A stretch of 64,000 bases of DNA from Camelus bactrianus. Its lineage: Eukaryota > Chordata > Mammalia > Artiodactyla > Camelidae. The stretch is from positions 27,750,001 through 27,814,000 of the forward strand of contig NC_133570.1 of NCBI RefSeq assembly GCF_048773025.1, written 5' to 3'. A program made the position numbers and the translations under genes. The notes beneath the pieces were generated by a model. That model ran no database searches. It saw only the letters and a program-made list of their open reading frames with translations, and was not told where the DNA came from. Shown piece after piece: positions 23,801-36,000 of this stretch. The stretch's first letter is position 1; every line of letters begins with the position of its first letter.

Positions 23801-25302
23801 TCCTTTCCCCGGCAGCCCGCAAAGGGAGGGATTCTGGGAAGACACTCGAAGGGCTCCTAGGAGATCCCGGGTGCTGCAGACAGAAGACGGAACCTCCCCA
23901 CACTCAGAATTCCGGAACACGGGTGACTGTGTGGGTGAGGATTAGGGCCGCACTCCACGCAGCTTCCTGGTGTCACAGGTGTTCCCTGGCAGGGGGAAGT
24001 CCGCTAATTACCTCCCCTGTCCATGGGGAGGCACTAGATGCTACCTGCGTTTCCAGCCCAACCCCCGCCTTTCCCCGGCTGCCCTCACAGTGAGGGACTC
24101 TGGGAAGACACTCGAAGGGCTCCTAGGAGATCCCGGGTGCTGCAGACAGAAGACGGATCCTCCCCACACTCAGAATCCCGGAACACGTCTGACTGTGTGG
24201 GTGAGGTTTAGGGCCGCCCTCCACGCAGCTGCCTGGTGTCACAGGTGTTCCCTCGCAGGGGGAAGTCCGCTAATTACCTCCCCAGTCCATGGGGAGGCAC
24301 TAGATGCTACCTGCGTTTCCAGCACAACCCCCGCCTTTCCTCGGCAGCCCGCACTGGGAGGGACTCGGGGAAGACACTCGAAGGGCTCCTAGGAGATCCC
24401 GGGTGCTGCAGACAGAAGACGGAACCTCCCCACACTCAGAATTCCGGAACACGGATGACTGTGTGGGGGAGGTTCGGGGCCGCCCTCCACGCAGCTGCAT
24501 GGTGTCACAGGTGTTCCCTGGCAGGGGGAAGTCCGCTAATTACCTCCCCTGTCCATGGGGAGGCACTAGATGCTACCTGCGTTTCCAGCCCAACCCCCGC
24601 CTTTCCCCGGCAGCCCGCACTGGGAGGGACTCGGGGAAGACACTCGAAGGGCTCCTAGGAGATCCCGGGTGCTGCAGACAGAAGACGGAACCTCCCCACA
24701 CTCAGAATTCCGGAACACGGATGACTGTGTGGGGGAGGTTCGGGGCAGCCCTCCACGCAGCTGCCTGGTGTCACAGGTGTTCCCTGGCAGGGGGAAGTCC
24801 GCTAATTACCTCCCCTGTCCATGGGGAGGCACTAGATGCTACCTGCGTTTCCAGCCCAACCCCCGCCTTTCCCTGGCAGCCCGCACTGGGAGGGACTCGG
24901 GGAAGACACTCGAAGGGCTCCTAGGAGATCCCGGGTGCTGCAGACAGAAGACGGAACCTCCCCACACTCAGAATTCCGGAACATGGCTGACTGTGTGGGG
25001 GAGGTTCGGGGCCACCCTTCACGCAGCTGCCTGGTGTCATAGGTGTTCCCTGGCAGGGAGAAGTCCGCTAAATACCTCCCCGTCCATGGGGAGGCACTAG
25101 ATGCTACCTGCTTTTCCAGCACAACCCCCTCCTTTCCCCGGCAGCCCGCAAAGGGAGGGATTCTGGGAAGACACTCGAAGGGCTCCTAGGAGATCCCGGG
25201 TGCTGCAGACAGAAGACGGAACCTCCCCACACTCAGAATTCCGGAACACGGGTGACTGTGTGGGTGAGGATTAGGGCCGAAATCCACGCAGCTTCCTGGT
25301 GT

Positions 25303-27163
25303 CACAGGTGTTCCCTGGCAGGGGGTAGTCCGCTAATTACCTCCCCTGTCCATTGGGAGGCACTAGATGCTACCTGCGTTTCCAGCCCAACCCCCGCATT
25401 TCCCCGGCTGCCCTCACAGTGAGGGACTCTGGGAAGACACTCGAAGGGCTCCTAGGAGATCCCGGGTGCTGCAGACAGAAGACGGAACCTCCCCACACTC
25501 AGAATTCCGGAACACGGCTGACTGTGTGGGGGAGGTTCGGGGCCGCCCTCCACGCAGCTGCCTGGTGTCACAGGTGTTCCCTGGCAGGGGGAAGTCCGCT
25601 AATTACCTCCCCTGTCCATGGGGAGGCACATGATGCTACCTGTTTTCCAGCCCAACCTCCGCCATTCCCCGGCAGCCCGCACAGGGAGGGACTGGGGGAA
25701 GACACTCGAAGGGCTCCTAGGTGAACCCGGGTGCTGCAGACATAAGACGGAACCTCCCCACACTCAGAATTCCGGAACAAGGATGACTGTGTGGGGGAGG
25801 TTCTGTGCCGCCCTCCACGCAGCTGCCTTGTGTCACAGGTGTTCCCTGGCAGGTGGAAGTCCGCTAATTACCTCCCCTGTCCATGGGGAGGCACTAGATG
25901 CTACCTGCGTTTCCAGCCCAACCCCCTCCTTTCCTCGGCAGCCCGCACTGGGACCGACTGGGGGAAGACACTCGAAGGGCTCCTAGGAGATCCCGGGTGC
26001 TGCAGACAAAAGACGGATCCTCCCCACACTCAGAATCCCGGAACACGTCTGACTGTGTGGGTGAGCTTTAGGGCCGCCCTCCACGCAGCTGCCTGGTGTC
26101 ACAGGTGTTCCCTGGCAGGGGGAAGTCCGCTAATTACCTCCCCTGTCCATGGGGAGGCACTAGATGCTACCTGCGTTTCCAGCACAACCCCCGCCTTTAC
26201 CCGGCAGCCCGCACTGGGAGGGACTCGGGGAAGACACTCGAAGGGCTCCTAGGAGATCCCGGGTGCTGCAGACAGAAGACGGAACCTCCCCACACTCAGA
26301 ATTCCGGAACACGGATGACTGTGTGGGGGAGGTTCGGGGCCGCCCTCCACGCAGCTGCCTGGTGTCACAGGTGTTCCCTGGCAGGGGGAAGTCCGCTAAT
26401 TACCTCCCCTGTCCATGGGGAGGCACTAGAGTCTACCTGCGTTTCCAGCCCAACCCCCGCCTTTCCCCGGCAGCCCGCAATGGGAGGGACTCGGGGAAGA
26501 CACTCGAAGGGCTCCTAGGAGATCCCGGGTGCTGCAGACAGAAGACGGAACCTCCCCACACTCAGAATACCGGAACACGGCTGACTGTGTGGGGGAGGTT
26601 CGGGGCCGCCCTCCACGCAGCTGCCTGGTGTCACAGGTGTTCCCTGGCAGGGGGAAGTCCGCTAATTACCTCCCCTGTCCATGGGGAGGCACATGATGCT
26701 ACCTGCTTTTCCAGCCCAACCTCCGCCATTCCCCGGCAGCCCGCACAGGGAGGGACTGGGGGAAGACACTCGAAGGGCTCCTAGGTGAACCCGGGTGCTG
26801 CAGACAGAAGACGGAACCTCCCCACACTCAGAATTCCGGAACACGGATGACTGTGTGGGGGAGGTTCGGGGCCGCCCTCCACGCAGCTGCCTGGTGTCAC
26901 AGGTGTTCCCTGGCAGGGGGAAGTCCGCTAAATACCTCCCCTGTCCATGGGGAGGCACTAGATGCTACCTGCGTTTCCAGCCCAACCCCCGCCTTTCCCC
27001 GGCAGCCCGCACTGGGAGGGACTCGGGGAAGACACTCGAAGGGCTCCTAGGAGATCCCGGGTGCTGCAGACAGAAGACGGAACCTCCCCACACTCAGAAT
27101 TCTGGAACATGGCTGACTGTGTGGGGGAGGTTCGGGGCCACCCTTCACGCAGCTGCCTGGTGT
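25303..27163 (+). repeat. Mixed block D-C-E-A-A-C-A
   Basis: Seven units. The C unit at 25569 is 265 bp (CTGTTTTCC for CTGCTTTTCC). With the B unit at 25038 the order B-D-C-E-A-A is the same hexamer seen at 30622 and 32217. The D unit 25303 carries GGGGGTAGTCC and CATTGGGAGG, both repeated in 30887. The second A, at 26366, has CACTAGAGTC, repeated at 31951. These shared singletons show direct copying between 25 and 31 kb. Confidence 0.85.
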
Positions 27164-29557
27164 CACAGGTGTTCCCTGGCAGGGAGAAGTCCGCTAATTA
27201 CCTCCCCTGTCCATGGGGAGGCACAAGATGCTACCTGCTTTTCCAGCCCAACCCCCGCATTTCCCCGGCAGCCCGCACTGGGAGGGTCTCGGGGAAGACA
27301 CTCGAAGGGCTCCTAGGAGATCCCGGGTGCTGCAGACAGAAGACGGAACCTCCCCACACTCAGAATTCCGGAACACGGCTGACTGTGTGGGGGAGGTTCG
27401 GGGCCGCCCTCCACGCAGCTGCCTGGTGTCACAGGTGTTCCCTGGCAGGGAGAAGTCCGCTAATTACCTCCCCTGTCCTTGGGGAGGCACTAGATGCTAC
27501 CTGCTTTTCCAGCACAACCCCCTCCTCTCCCCGGCTGCCCGCAAAGGGAGGGACTCTGGGAAGACACTCGAAGGGCTCCAAGGAGATCCCGGGTGCTGCA
27601 GACAGAAGACGGAACCTCCCCACAATCAGAATTCCAGAACACGGCTGACTGTGTGGGGGAGGTTCGGGGCCGCTCTCCACGCAGCTGCCTGGTGTCACAG
27701 GTGTTCCCTGGCAGGGGGAATTCCGCTAATTACCTCCCTTGTCCATGGGGTGGCACATGATGCTACCTGCTTTTCCAGCCCAACCTCCGCCATTCCCCGG
27801 CAGCCCGCACAGGGATGGACTGGGGGAAGGCCCTCGAAGGGCTCCTAGTTGAACCCGGGTGCTGCAGACATAAGACGGAACCTCCCCACACTCAGAATTC
27901 CGGAACAAGGATGACTGTGTGGGTGAGGTTTAGGGCCGCCCTCCACGCAGCTGCCTGGTGTCACAGGTGTTCCCTGGCAGGTGGAAGTCCGCTAAATACC
28001 TCCCCTGTCCATGGGGAGGCACAAGATGCTACCTGCGTTTCCAGCACAACCCCCTCCTTTCCCCGGCAGCCCGCAAAGGGAGGGACTCTGGGAAGACACT
28101 CGAAGGGCTCCTAGGAGATCCCGGGTGCTGCAGACAGAAGACAGAACCTCCCCACAATCAGAATTCCAGAACACGGCTGACTGTGTGGGGGAGGTTCGGG
28201 GCCGCCCTCCACGTAGTTGCCTGGTGTCACAGGTGTTCCCTGGCAGGGAGAAGTCCGCTAATAACCTCCCCTGTCCATGGGGAGGCACTAGATGCTACCT
28301 GCGTTTCCAGCCCAACCCCCTCCTTTCCTCGGCAGCCCGCACTGGGACCGACTGGGGGAAGACACTCGAAGGGCTCCTTGGAGATCCCGGGTGCTGCAGA
28401 CAAAAGACGGATCCTCCCCACACTCAGAATCCCGGAACACGTCTGACTGTGTGGGTGAGGTTTAGGGCCGCCCTCCACGCAGCTGCCTGGTGTCACAGGT
28501 GTTCCCTGGCAGGGGGAAGTCCGCTAATTACCTCCCCTGTCCATGGGGAGGCACTAGATGCTACCTGCGTTTCCAGCACAACCCCCGCCTTTCTCTGGCT
28601 GCCCGCACTGGAAGGGACTCGGGGAAGACACTCGAAGGGCTCCTTGGAGATCCCGGGTGCTGCAGACAGAAGACGGAACCTCCCCACACTCAGAATTCCG
28701 GAACACGGCTGACTTCGTGGTGGAGGTTCGGGGCCGCCCTCCACGCAGCTGCCTGGTGTCACAGGTGTTCCCTGGCAGGGGGAAGTCCGCTAATTACCTC
28801 CCCTGTCCATGGGGAGGCACAAGATACTACCTGCTTTTCCAGCACAACCCCCGCCTTTCTCTGGCTGCCCGCACTGGAAGGGACTCGGGGAAGACACTCG
28901 AAGGGCTCCTAGGAGATCCCGGGTGCTGCAGACAGAAGACGGAACCTCCCCACACTCAGAATTCCGGAACACGGCTGACTGTGTGGGGGAGGTTCGGGGC
29001 CGCCCTCCACGCAGCTGCCTGGTGTCACAGGTGTTCCCTGGCAGGGAGAAGTCAGCTAATTACCTCCCCTGTCCATGGGGAGGCACTAGATGCTACCTGC
29101 GTTTCCAGCCCAACCCCCTCCATTCCTCGGCAGCCCGCACTGGGAAGGACTGGGGGAAGACACTCGAAGGGCTCCTAGGAGATCCCGGGTGCTGCAGACA
29201 GAAGACGGAACCTCCCCACACTAAGATTTCCGGAACACGGGTGACTGTGTGGGGGAGGTTTAGGGCCGCACTCCACGCAGCTTCCTGGTGTCACAGGAGT
29301 TCCCTGGCAGGGGGAAGTCCGCTAATTACCTCCCTTGTCCATGGGGAGGCACATGATGCTACCTGCTTTTCCAGCCCAACCTCCGCCATTCCCCGGCAGC
29401 CCGCACAGGGAGGGACTGGGGGAAGACACTCGAAGGGCTCCTAGGTGAACCCGGGTGCTGCAGACATAAGACGGAACCTCCCCACACTCAGAATTCCGGA
29501 ACACGGATGACTGTGTGGGGGAGGTTCGGTGCCGCCCTCCACGCAGCTGCCTTGTGT
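27164..29557 (+). repeat. Nine-unit block copied from 10144-12537 (17 kb away)
   Basis: Units A'', B, C, B, E, F, A'-like, E' and C match 10144-12537 in order and phase at an offset of 17020 bp (64 units minus four lost bases). Rare marks are shared: GTCCTTGGGG, CTCCAAGG, AAGGCCCTCG, GCTAATAACC, ACTTCGTGGTGG, AAGATACTACC, CTAAGATTTCC and CACAGGAGTTCC. By eye I see roughly ten to fifteen substitutions, plus a short replaced tract in unit 28760. Similarity stops at 29558, where an A unit is replaced by D. This is either a block duplication followed by spreading of the array between the copies, or transfer by long-range conversion. Confidence 0.9.
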
Positions 29558-32216
29558 CACAGGTGTTCCCTGGCAGGTGGAAGTCCGCTAATTACCTCCC
29601 CTGTCCATGGGGAGGCACTAGATGCTACCTGCGTTTCCAGCCCAACCCCCGCCTTTCCCCGGCTGCCCTCACAGTGAGGGACTCTGGGAAGACACTCGAA
29701 GGGCTCCTAGGAGATCCCGGGTGCTGCAGACAGAAGACGGATCCTCCCCACACTCAGAATCCCGGAACACGTCTGACTGTGTGGGTGAGGTTTAGGGCCG
29801 CCCTCCACGCAGCTGCCTGGTGTCACAGGTGTTCCCTCGCAGGGGGAAGTCCGCTAATTACCTCCCCAGTCCATGGGGAGGCACTAGATGCTACCTGCGT
29901 TTACAGCACAACCCCAGCCTTTCCTCGGCAGCCCGCACTGGGAGGGACTCGGGGAAGACACTCGAAGGGCTCCTAGGAGATCCCGGGTGCTGCAGACAGA
30001 AGACGGAACCTCCCCACACTCAGAATTCCGGAACACGGATGACTGTGTGGGGGAGGTTCCGGGCCGCCCTCCACGCAGCTGCCTGGTGTCACAGGTGTTC
30101 CCTGGCAGGGGGAAGTCCGCTAATTACCTCCCCTGTCCATGGGAAGGCACTAGATGCTACCTGCGTTTCCAGCCCAACCCCCGCCTTTCCCCGGCAGCCC
30201 GCACTGGGAGGGACTCGGGGAAGACACTCGAAGGGCTCCTACGAGATCCCGGGTGCTGCAGACAGAAGACGGAACCTCCCCACACTCAGAATTCCGGAAC
30301 ACGGATGACTGTGTGGGGGAGGTTCGGGGCAGCCCTCCACGCAGCTGCCTGGTGTCACAGGTGTTCCCTGGCAGGGGGAAGTCCGCTAATTACCTCCCCT
30401 GTCCATGGGGAGGCACTAGATGCTACCTGCGTTTCCAGCCCAACCCCCGCCTTTCCCTGGCAGCCCGCACTGGGAGGGACTCGGGGAAGACACTCGAAGG
30501 GCTCCTAGGAGATCCCGGGTGCTGCAGACAGAAGACGGAACCTCCCCACACTCAGAATTCCGGAACATGGCTGACTGTGTGGGGGAGGTTCGGGGCCACC
30601 CTTCACGCAGCTGCCTGGTGTCATTGGTGTTCCCTGGCAGGGAGAAGTCCGCTAAATACCTCCCCGTCCATGGGGAGGCACTAGATGCTACCTGCTTTTC
30701 CAGCACAACCCCCTCCTTTCCCCGGCAGCCCGCAAAGGGAGGGATTCTGGGAAGACACTCGAAGGGCTCCTAGGAGATCCCGGGTGCTGCAGACAGAAGA
30801 CGGAACCTCCCCACACTCAGAATTCCGGAACACGGGTGACTGTGTGGGTGAGGATTAGGGCCGCACTCCACGCAGCTTCCTGGTGTCACAGGTGTTCCCT
30901 GGCAGGGGGTAGTCCGCTAATTACCTCCCCTGTCCATTGGGAGGCACTAGATGCTACCTGCGTTTCCAGCCCAACCCCCGCATTTCCCCGGCTGCCCTCA
31001 CAGTGAGGGACTCTGGGAAGACACTCGAAGGGCTCCTAGGAGATCCCGGGTGCTGCAGACAGAAGACGGAACCTCCCCACAATCAGAATTCCGGAACACG
31101 GCTGACTGTGTGGGGGAGGTTCGGGGCCGCCCTCCACGCAGCTGCCTGGTGTCACAGGTGTTCCCTGGCAGGGGGAAGTCCGCTAATTACCTCCCCTGTC
31201 CATGGGGAGGCACATGATGCTACCTGCTTTTCCAGCCCAACCTCCGCCATTCCCCGGCAGCCCGCACAGGGAGGGACTGGGGGAAGACACTCGAAGGGCT
31301 CCTAGGTGAACCCGGGTGCTGCAGACATAAGACGGAACCTCCCCACACTCAGAATTCCGGAACACGGATGACTGTGTGGGGGAGGTTCGGTGCCGCCCTC
31401 CACGCAGCTGCCTTGTGTCACAGGTGTTCCCTGGCAGGTGGAAGTCCGCTAATTACCTCCCCTGTCCATGGGGAGGCACTAGATGCTACCTGCGTTTCCA
31501 GCCCAACCACCTCCTTTCCTCGGCAGCCCGCACTGGGACCGACTGGGGGAAGACACTCGAAGGGCTCCTAGGAGATCCCGGGTGCTGCAGACAAAAGACG
31601 GATCCTCCCCACACTCAGAATCCCGGAACACGTCTGACTGTGTGGGTGAGGTTTAGGGTCGCCCTCCACGCAGCTGCCTGGTGTCACAGGTGTTCCCTGG
31701 CAGGGGGAAGTCCGCTAATTACCTCCCCTGTCCATGGGGAGGCACTAGATGCTACCTGCGTTTCCAGCACAACCCCCGCCTTTACCCGGCAGCCCGCACT
31801 GGGAGGGACTCGGGGAAGACACTCGAAGGGCTCCTAGGAGATCCCGGGTGCTGCAGACAGAAGACGGAACCTCCCCACACTCAGAATTCCGGAACACGGA
31901 TGACTGTGTGGGGGAGGTTCGGGGCCGCCCTCCACGCAGCTGCCTGGTGTCACAGGTGTTCCCTGGCAGGGGGAAGTCCGCTAATTACCTCCCCTGTCCA
32001 TGGGGAGGCACTAGAGTCTACCTGCGTTTCCAGCCCAACCCCCGCCTTTCCCCGGCAGCCCGCACTGGGAGGGACTGGGGGAAGACACTCGAAGGGCTCC
32101 TAGGTGAACCCGGGTGCTGCAGACATAAGACGGAACCTCCCCACACTCAGAATTCCGGAACACGGATGACTGTGTGGGGGAGGTTCGGTGCCGCCCTCCA
32201 CGCAGCTGCCTGGTGT
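29558..32216 (+). repeat. Ten-unit block matching 23974-26631
   Basis: Order D-A-A-A-B-D-C-E-A-A/C, the same as 23974-26631 at an offset of 5584 bp. Shared singletons include the one-base loss in CCTCCCCGTCC (30622), CATTGGGAGG, GAGGATTAGG, CTTTACCCGGC and CACTAGAGTC. Differences include the first unit, which starts CAGGTGGAAG, and the last, 31951, which begins as A but passes into C (AGGTGAACCC, ACATAAG) where 26366 stays A. The B unit 30622 also has GTGTCATTGG where the older copies read GTGTCATAGG. Confidence 0.88.
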
Positions 32217-32482
32217 CACAGGTGTTCCCTGGCAGGGAGAAGTCCGCTAAATACCTCCCCTGTCCATGGGGAGGCACTAGATGCTACCTGCTTTTCCAGC
32301 ACAACCCCCTCCTTTCCCCGGCAGCCCGCAAAGGGAGGGACTCTGGGAAGACACTCGAAGGGCTCCTAGGAGATCCCGGGTGCTGCAGACAGAAGACGGA
32401 ACCTCCCCACACTCAGAATTCTGGAACACGGGTGACTGTGTGGGTGAGGTTTAGGGCCGCACTCCACGCAGCTTCCTGGTGT
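32217..32482 (+). repeat. Representative unit, type B
   Basis: Type B is marked by CAGGGAGAAG at about unit position 17, CTAAATACC (so the TAATTA core is lost), CTGCTTTTCCAGCACAAC, CCCCCTCCTTTCCCC and CGCAAAGGGAGGGACTCTGGG. It usually ends with ACACGGGTGACTG, GTGAGGTTTAGG and CAGCTTCCTGG when the next unit is type D. It is the B of the C-A-B trimer at 2.7-5.6 kb and of the D-A-A-A-B pentamer at 20.3-25.3 kb. B lacks the first C-run of the G-quadruplex motif because CCCAAC is replaced by CACAAC. Confidence 0.9.
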
Positions 32483-32748
32483 CACAGTTGTTCCCTGGCA
32501 GGGGGAAGTCCGCTAATTACCTCCCCTGTCAATGGGGAGGCACTAGATGCTACCTGCGTTTCCAGCCCAACCCCCGCCTTTCCCCGGCTGCCCTCACAGT
32601 GAGGGACTCTGGGAAGACACTCGAAGGGCTCCTAGGAGATCCCGGGTGCTGCAGACAGAAGACGGAACCTCCCCACACTCAGAATTCCGGAACACGGCTG
32701 ACTGTGTGGGGGAGGTTCGGGGCCGCCCTCCACGCAGCTGCCTGGTGT

Positions 32749-33014
32749 CACAGGTGTTCCCTGGCAGGGGGAAGTCCGCTAATTACCTCCCCTGTCCATG
32801 GGGAGGCACATGATGCTACCTGCTTTTCCAGCCCAACCTCCGCCATTCCCCGGCAGCCCGCACAGGGAGGGACTGGGGGAAGACACTCGAAGGGCTCCTA
32901 GGTGAACCCGGGTGCTGCAGACATAAGACGGAACCTCCCCACACTCAGAATTCCGGAACACGGATGACTGTGTGGGGGAGGTTCGGTGCCGCCCTCCACG
33001 CAGCTGCCTTGTGT
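32749..33014 (+). repeat. Representative unit, type C
   Basis: Type C is the most diverged common type: CACATGATG, CTGCTTTTCC, CAACCTCCGCCATTCCCC, GCACAGGGAGGGACTGGGGG, then AGGTGAACCC (AvrII site kept, its flank changed) and ACATAAGACGG. It usually ends in GGATGACTG, TTCGGTGCCGCC and GCTGCCTTGTGT, with a type E unit following. It is the C of both the 798-bp trimer and the 1064-bp tetramer. The C-run pattern is broken, so no canonical G-quadruplex motif is expected. Confidence 0.92.
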
Positions 33015-36000
33015 CACAGGTGTTCCCTGGCAGGTGGAAGTCCGCTAATTACCTCCCCTGTCCATGGGGAGGCACTAGATGCTACCTGCGTTTCCAGCCC
33101 AACCCCCTCCTTTCCTCGGCAGCCCGCACTGGGACGGACTGGGGGAAGACACTCGAAGGGCTCCTAGGAGATCCCGGGTGCTGCAGACAAAAGACGGATC
33201 CTCCCCACACTCAGAATCCCGGAACACGTCTGACTGTGTGGGTGAGGTTTAGGGCCGCCTTCCACGCAGCTGCCTGGTGTCACAGGTGTTCCCTGGCAGG
33301 GGGAAGTCCGCTAATTACCTCCCCTGTCCATGGGGAGGCACTAGATGCTACCTGCGTTTCCAGCACAACCCCCGCCTTTCCCCGGCAGCCCGCACTGGGA
33401 GGGACTCGGGGAAGACACTCGAAGGGCTCCTAGGAGATCCCGGGTGCTGCAGACAGAAGACGGAACCTCCCCACACTCAGAATTCCGGAACACGGATGAC
33501 TGTGTGGGGGAGGTTCGGGGCCGCCCTCCACGCAGCTGCCTGGTGTCACAGGTGTTCCCTGGCAGGGGGAAGTCCGCTAATTACCTCCCCTGTCCATGGG
33601 GAGGCACTAGATGCTACCTGCGTTTCCAGCCCAACCCCCGCATTTCCCCGGCAGCCCGCACTGGGAGGGACTCGGGGAAGACACTCGAAGGGCTCCTAGG
33701 AGATCCCGGGTGCTGCAGACAGAAGACGGAACCTCCCCACACTAAGAATTCCCGAACATGGCTGACTGTGTGGGGGAGGTTCGGGGCCACCCTTCACGCA
33801 GCTGCCTGGTGTCACAGGTGTTCCCTGGCAGGGAGAAGTCCGCTAAATACCTCCCCTGTCCATGGGGAGGCACTAGATGCTACCTGCTTTTCCAGCACAA
33901 CCCACTCCTTTCCCCGGCAGCCCGCAAAGCGAGGGACTCTGGGAAGACACTCGAAGGGCTCCTATGAGATCCCGGGTGCTGCAGACAGAAGACGGAACCT
34001 CCCCACACTCAGAATTCCGGAACAGGGGTGACTGTGTGGGTGAGGTTTAGGGCCGCACTCCACGCAGCTTCCTGGTGTCACAGGTGTTCCCTGGCAGGGG
34101 GAAGTCCGCTAATTACCTCCCCTGTCCATGGGGAGGCACTAGATGCTACCTGACTTTCCAGCCCAACCCCCGCCTTTCCCCGGCTGCCCTTACAGTGAGG
34201 GACTCTGGGAAGACACTCGAAGGGCTCCTAGGAGATCCCGGGTGCTGCAGACAGAAGTCGGAACCTCCCCACACTCAGAATTCCGGAACACGGCTGACTG
34301 CGTGGGGGAGGTTCGGGGCCGCCCTCCACGCAGCTGCCTGGTGTCACAGGTGTTCCCTGGCAGGGGGAAGTCCGCTAATTACCTCCCCTGTCCATGGGGA
34401 GGCACATTATGCTACCTGCTTTTCCAGCCCAACCTCCGCCATTCCCCGGCAGCCCGCACAGGGAGGGACTGGGGGAAGACACTCGAAGGGCTCCTAGGTG
34501 AACCCGGGTTCTGCAGACATAAGACGGAACCTCCCCACACTCAGAATTCCGGAACACGGATGACTGTGTGGGGGAGGTTCGGTGCCGCCCTCCACGCAGC
34601 TGCCTTGTGTCACAGGTGTTCCCTGGCAGGTGGAAGTCCGCTAATTACCTCCCCTGTCCATGGGGAGGCACTAGATGCTACCTGCGTTTCCAGCCCAACC
34701 CCCTCCTTTCCTCGGGAGCCCGCACTGGGACCGACTGGGGGAAGACACTCGAAGGGCTCCTAGGAGATCCCGGGTGCTGCAAACAAAAGAAGGATCCTCC
34801 CCACACTCAGAATCCCGGAACACGTCTGACTGTGTGGGTGAGGTTTAGGGCCGCCCTCCACGCAGCTGCCTGGTGTCACAGGTGTTCCCTGGCAGGGAGA
34901 AGTCAGCTAATTACCTCCCCCGTCCATGGGGAGGCACTAGATGCTACCTGCGTTTCCAGCCCAACCCCCTCCTTTCCTCGGCAGCCCGCACTGGGAAGGA
35001 CTGGGGGAAGACACTCGAAGGGCTCCTAGGAGATCCCGGGTTCTGCAGACAGAAGACGGAACCTCCCCACACTCAGAATTCCGGAACACGGGTGACTGTG
35101 TGGGGGAGGTTTAGGGCCGCACTCCACGCAGCTTCCTGGTGTCACAGGTGTTCCCTGGCAGGGGGAATTCCGCTAATTACCTCCCCTGTCCATGGGGAGG
35201 CACTAGATGCTACCTGCGTTTCCAGCCCAACCCCCGCTTTTCCCCGGCTGCCCTCACAGTGAGGGACTCTGGGAAGACCCTCGAAGGGCTCCTAGGAGAT
35301 CCCGGGTGCTGAAGACAGAAGACGGAACCTCCCCACACTCAAAATTCCGGAACACGGATGACTGTGTGGGGGAGATTCGGGGCCGCTCTCCACGCAGCTG
35401 CCTGGTGTCACAGGTGTTCCCTGGCAGGGGGAAGTCCGCTAATTACCTCCCTTGTCCATGGGGAGGCACATGATGCTACCTGCTTTTCCAGCCCAACCTC
35501 CGCCATTCCCCGGCAGCCCGCACAGGGAGGGACTGGGGGAAGACACTCGAAGGGCTCCTAGGTGAACCCGGGTGCTGCAGACATAAGACGGAACCTCCCC
35601 ACACTCAGAATTCGGGAACACGTGTGACTGTGTGGGTGAGGTTTAGGGCCGCACTCCACGCAGCTTCCTGGTGTCACAGGTGTTCCCTGGCAGGGGGAAG
35701 TCCGCTAATTACCTCCCCTGTCCATGGGGAGGCACTAGATGCTACCTGCGTTTCCAGCACAACCCCCGCCTTTCCCCGGCAGCCCGCAATGGGAGGGACT
35801 CGGGGAAGACACTCGAAGGGCTCCTAGGTGAACCCAGGTGCTGCAGACAGAAGACGGAACCTCCCCACACTCAGAATTCCGGAACACGGATGACTGTGTG
35901 GGGGAGGTTCGGGGCCGCCCTCCACGCAGCTGCCTGGTGTCACAGGTGTTCCCTGGCAGGGGGAAGTCCGCTAATTACCTCCCCTGTCCATGGGGAGGCA

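Larger units (their letters stand above)
20252..25302 (+). repeat. Higher-order repeat, D-A-A-A-B pentamer (1329 bp)
   Basis: Nineteen units in four copies: D-A-A-A-B (20252), D-A-A-A (21581), D-A-A-A-B (22645) and D-A-A-A-B (23974). The period is 1329 rather than 1330 bp because every B copy lacks one base in CCTCCCCGTCC (units 21316, 23709 and 25038). The second copy has lost its B unit and is 1064 bp; total length is 3 x 1329 + 1064. Shared marks in successive A units are TCCCTCGCAGG, GCTGCATGG and TTTCCCTGGCAG. A further copy of the pentamer is found at 29558-30886. Confidence 0.94.
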
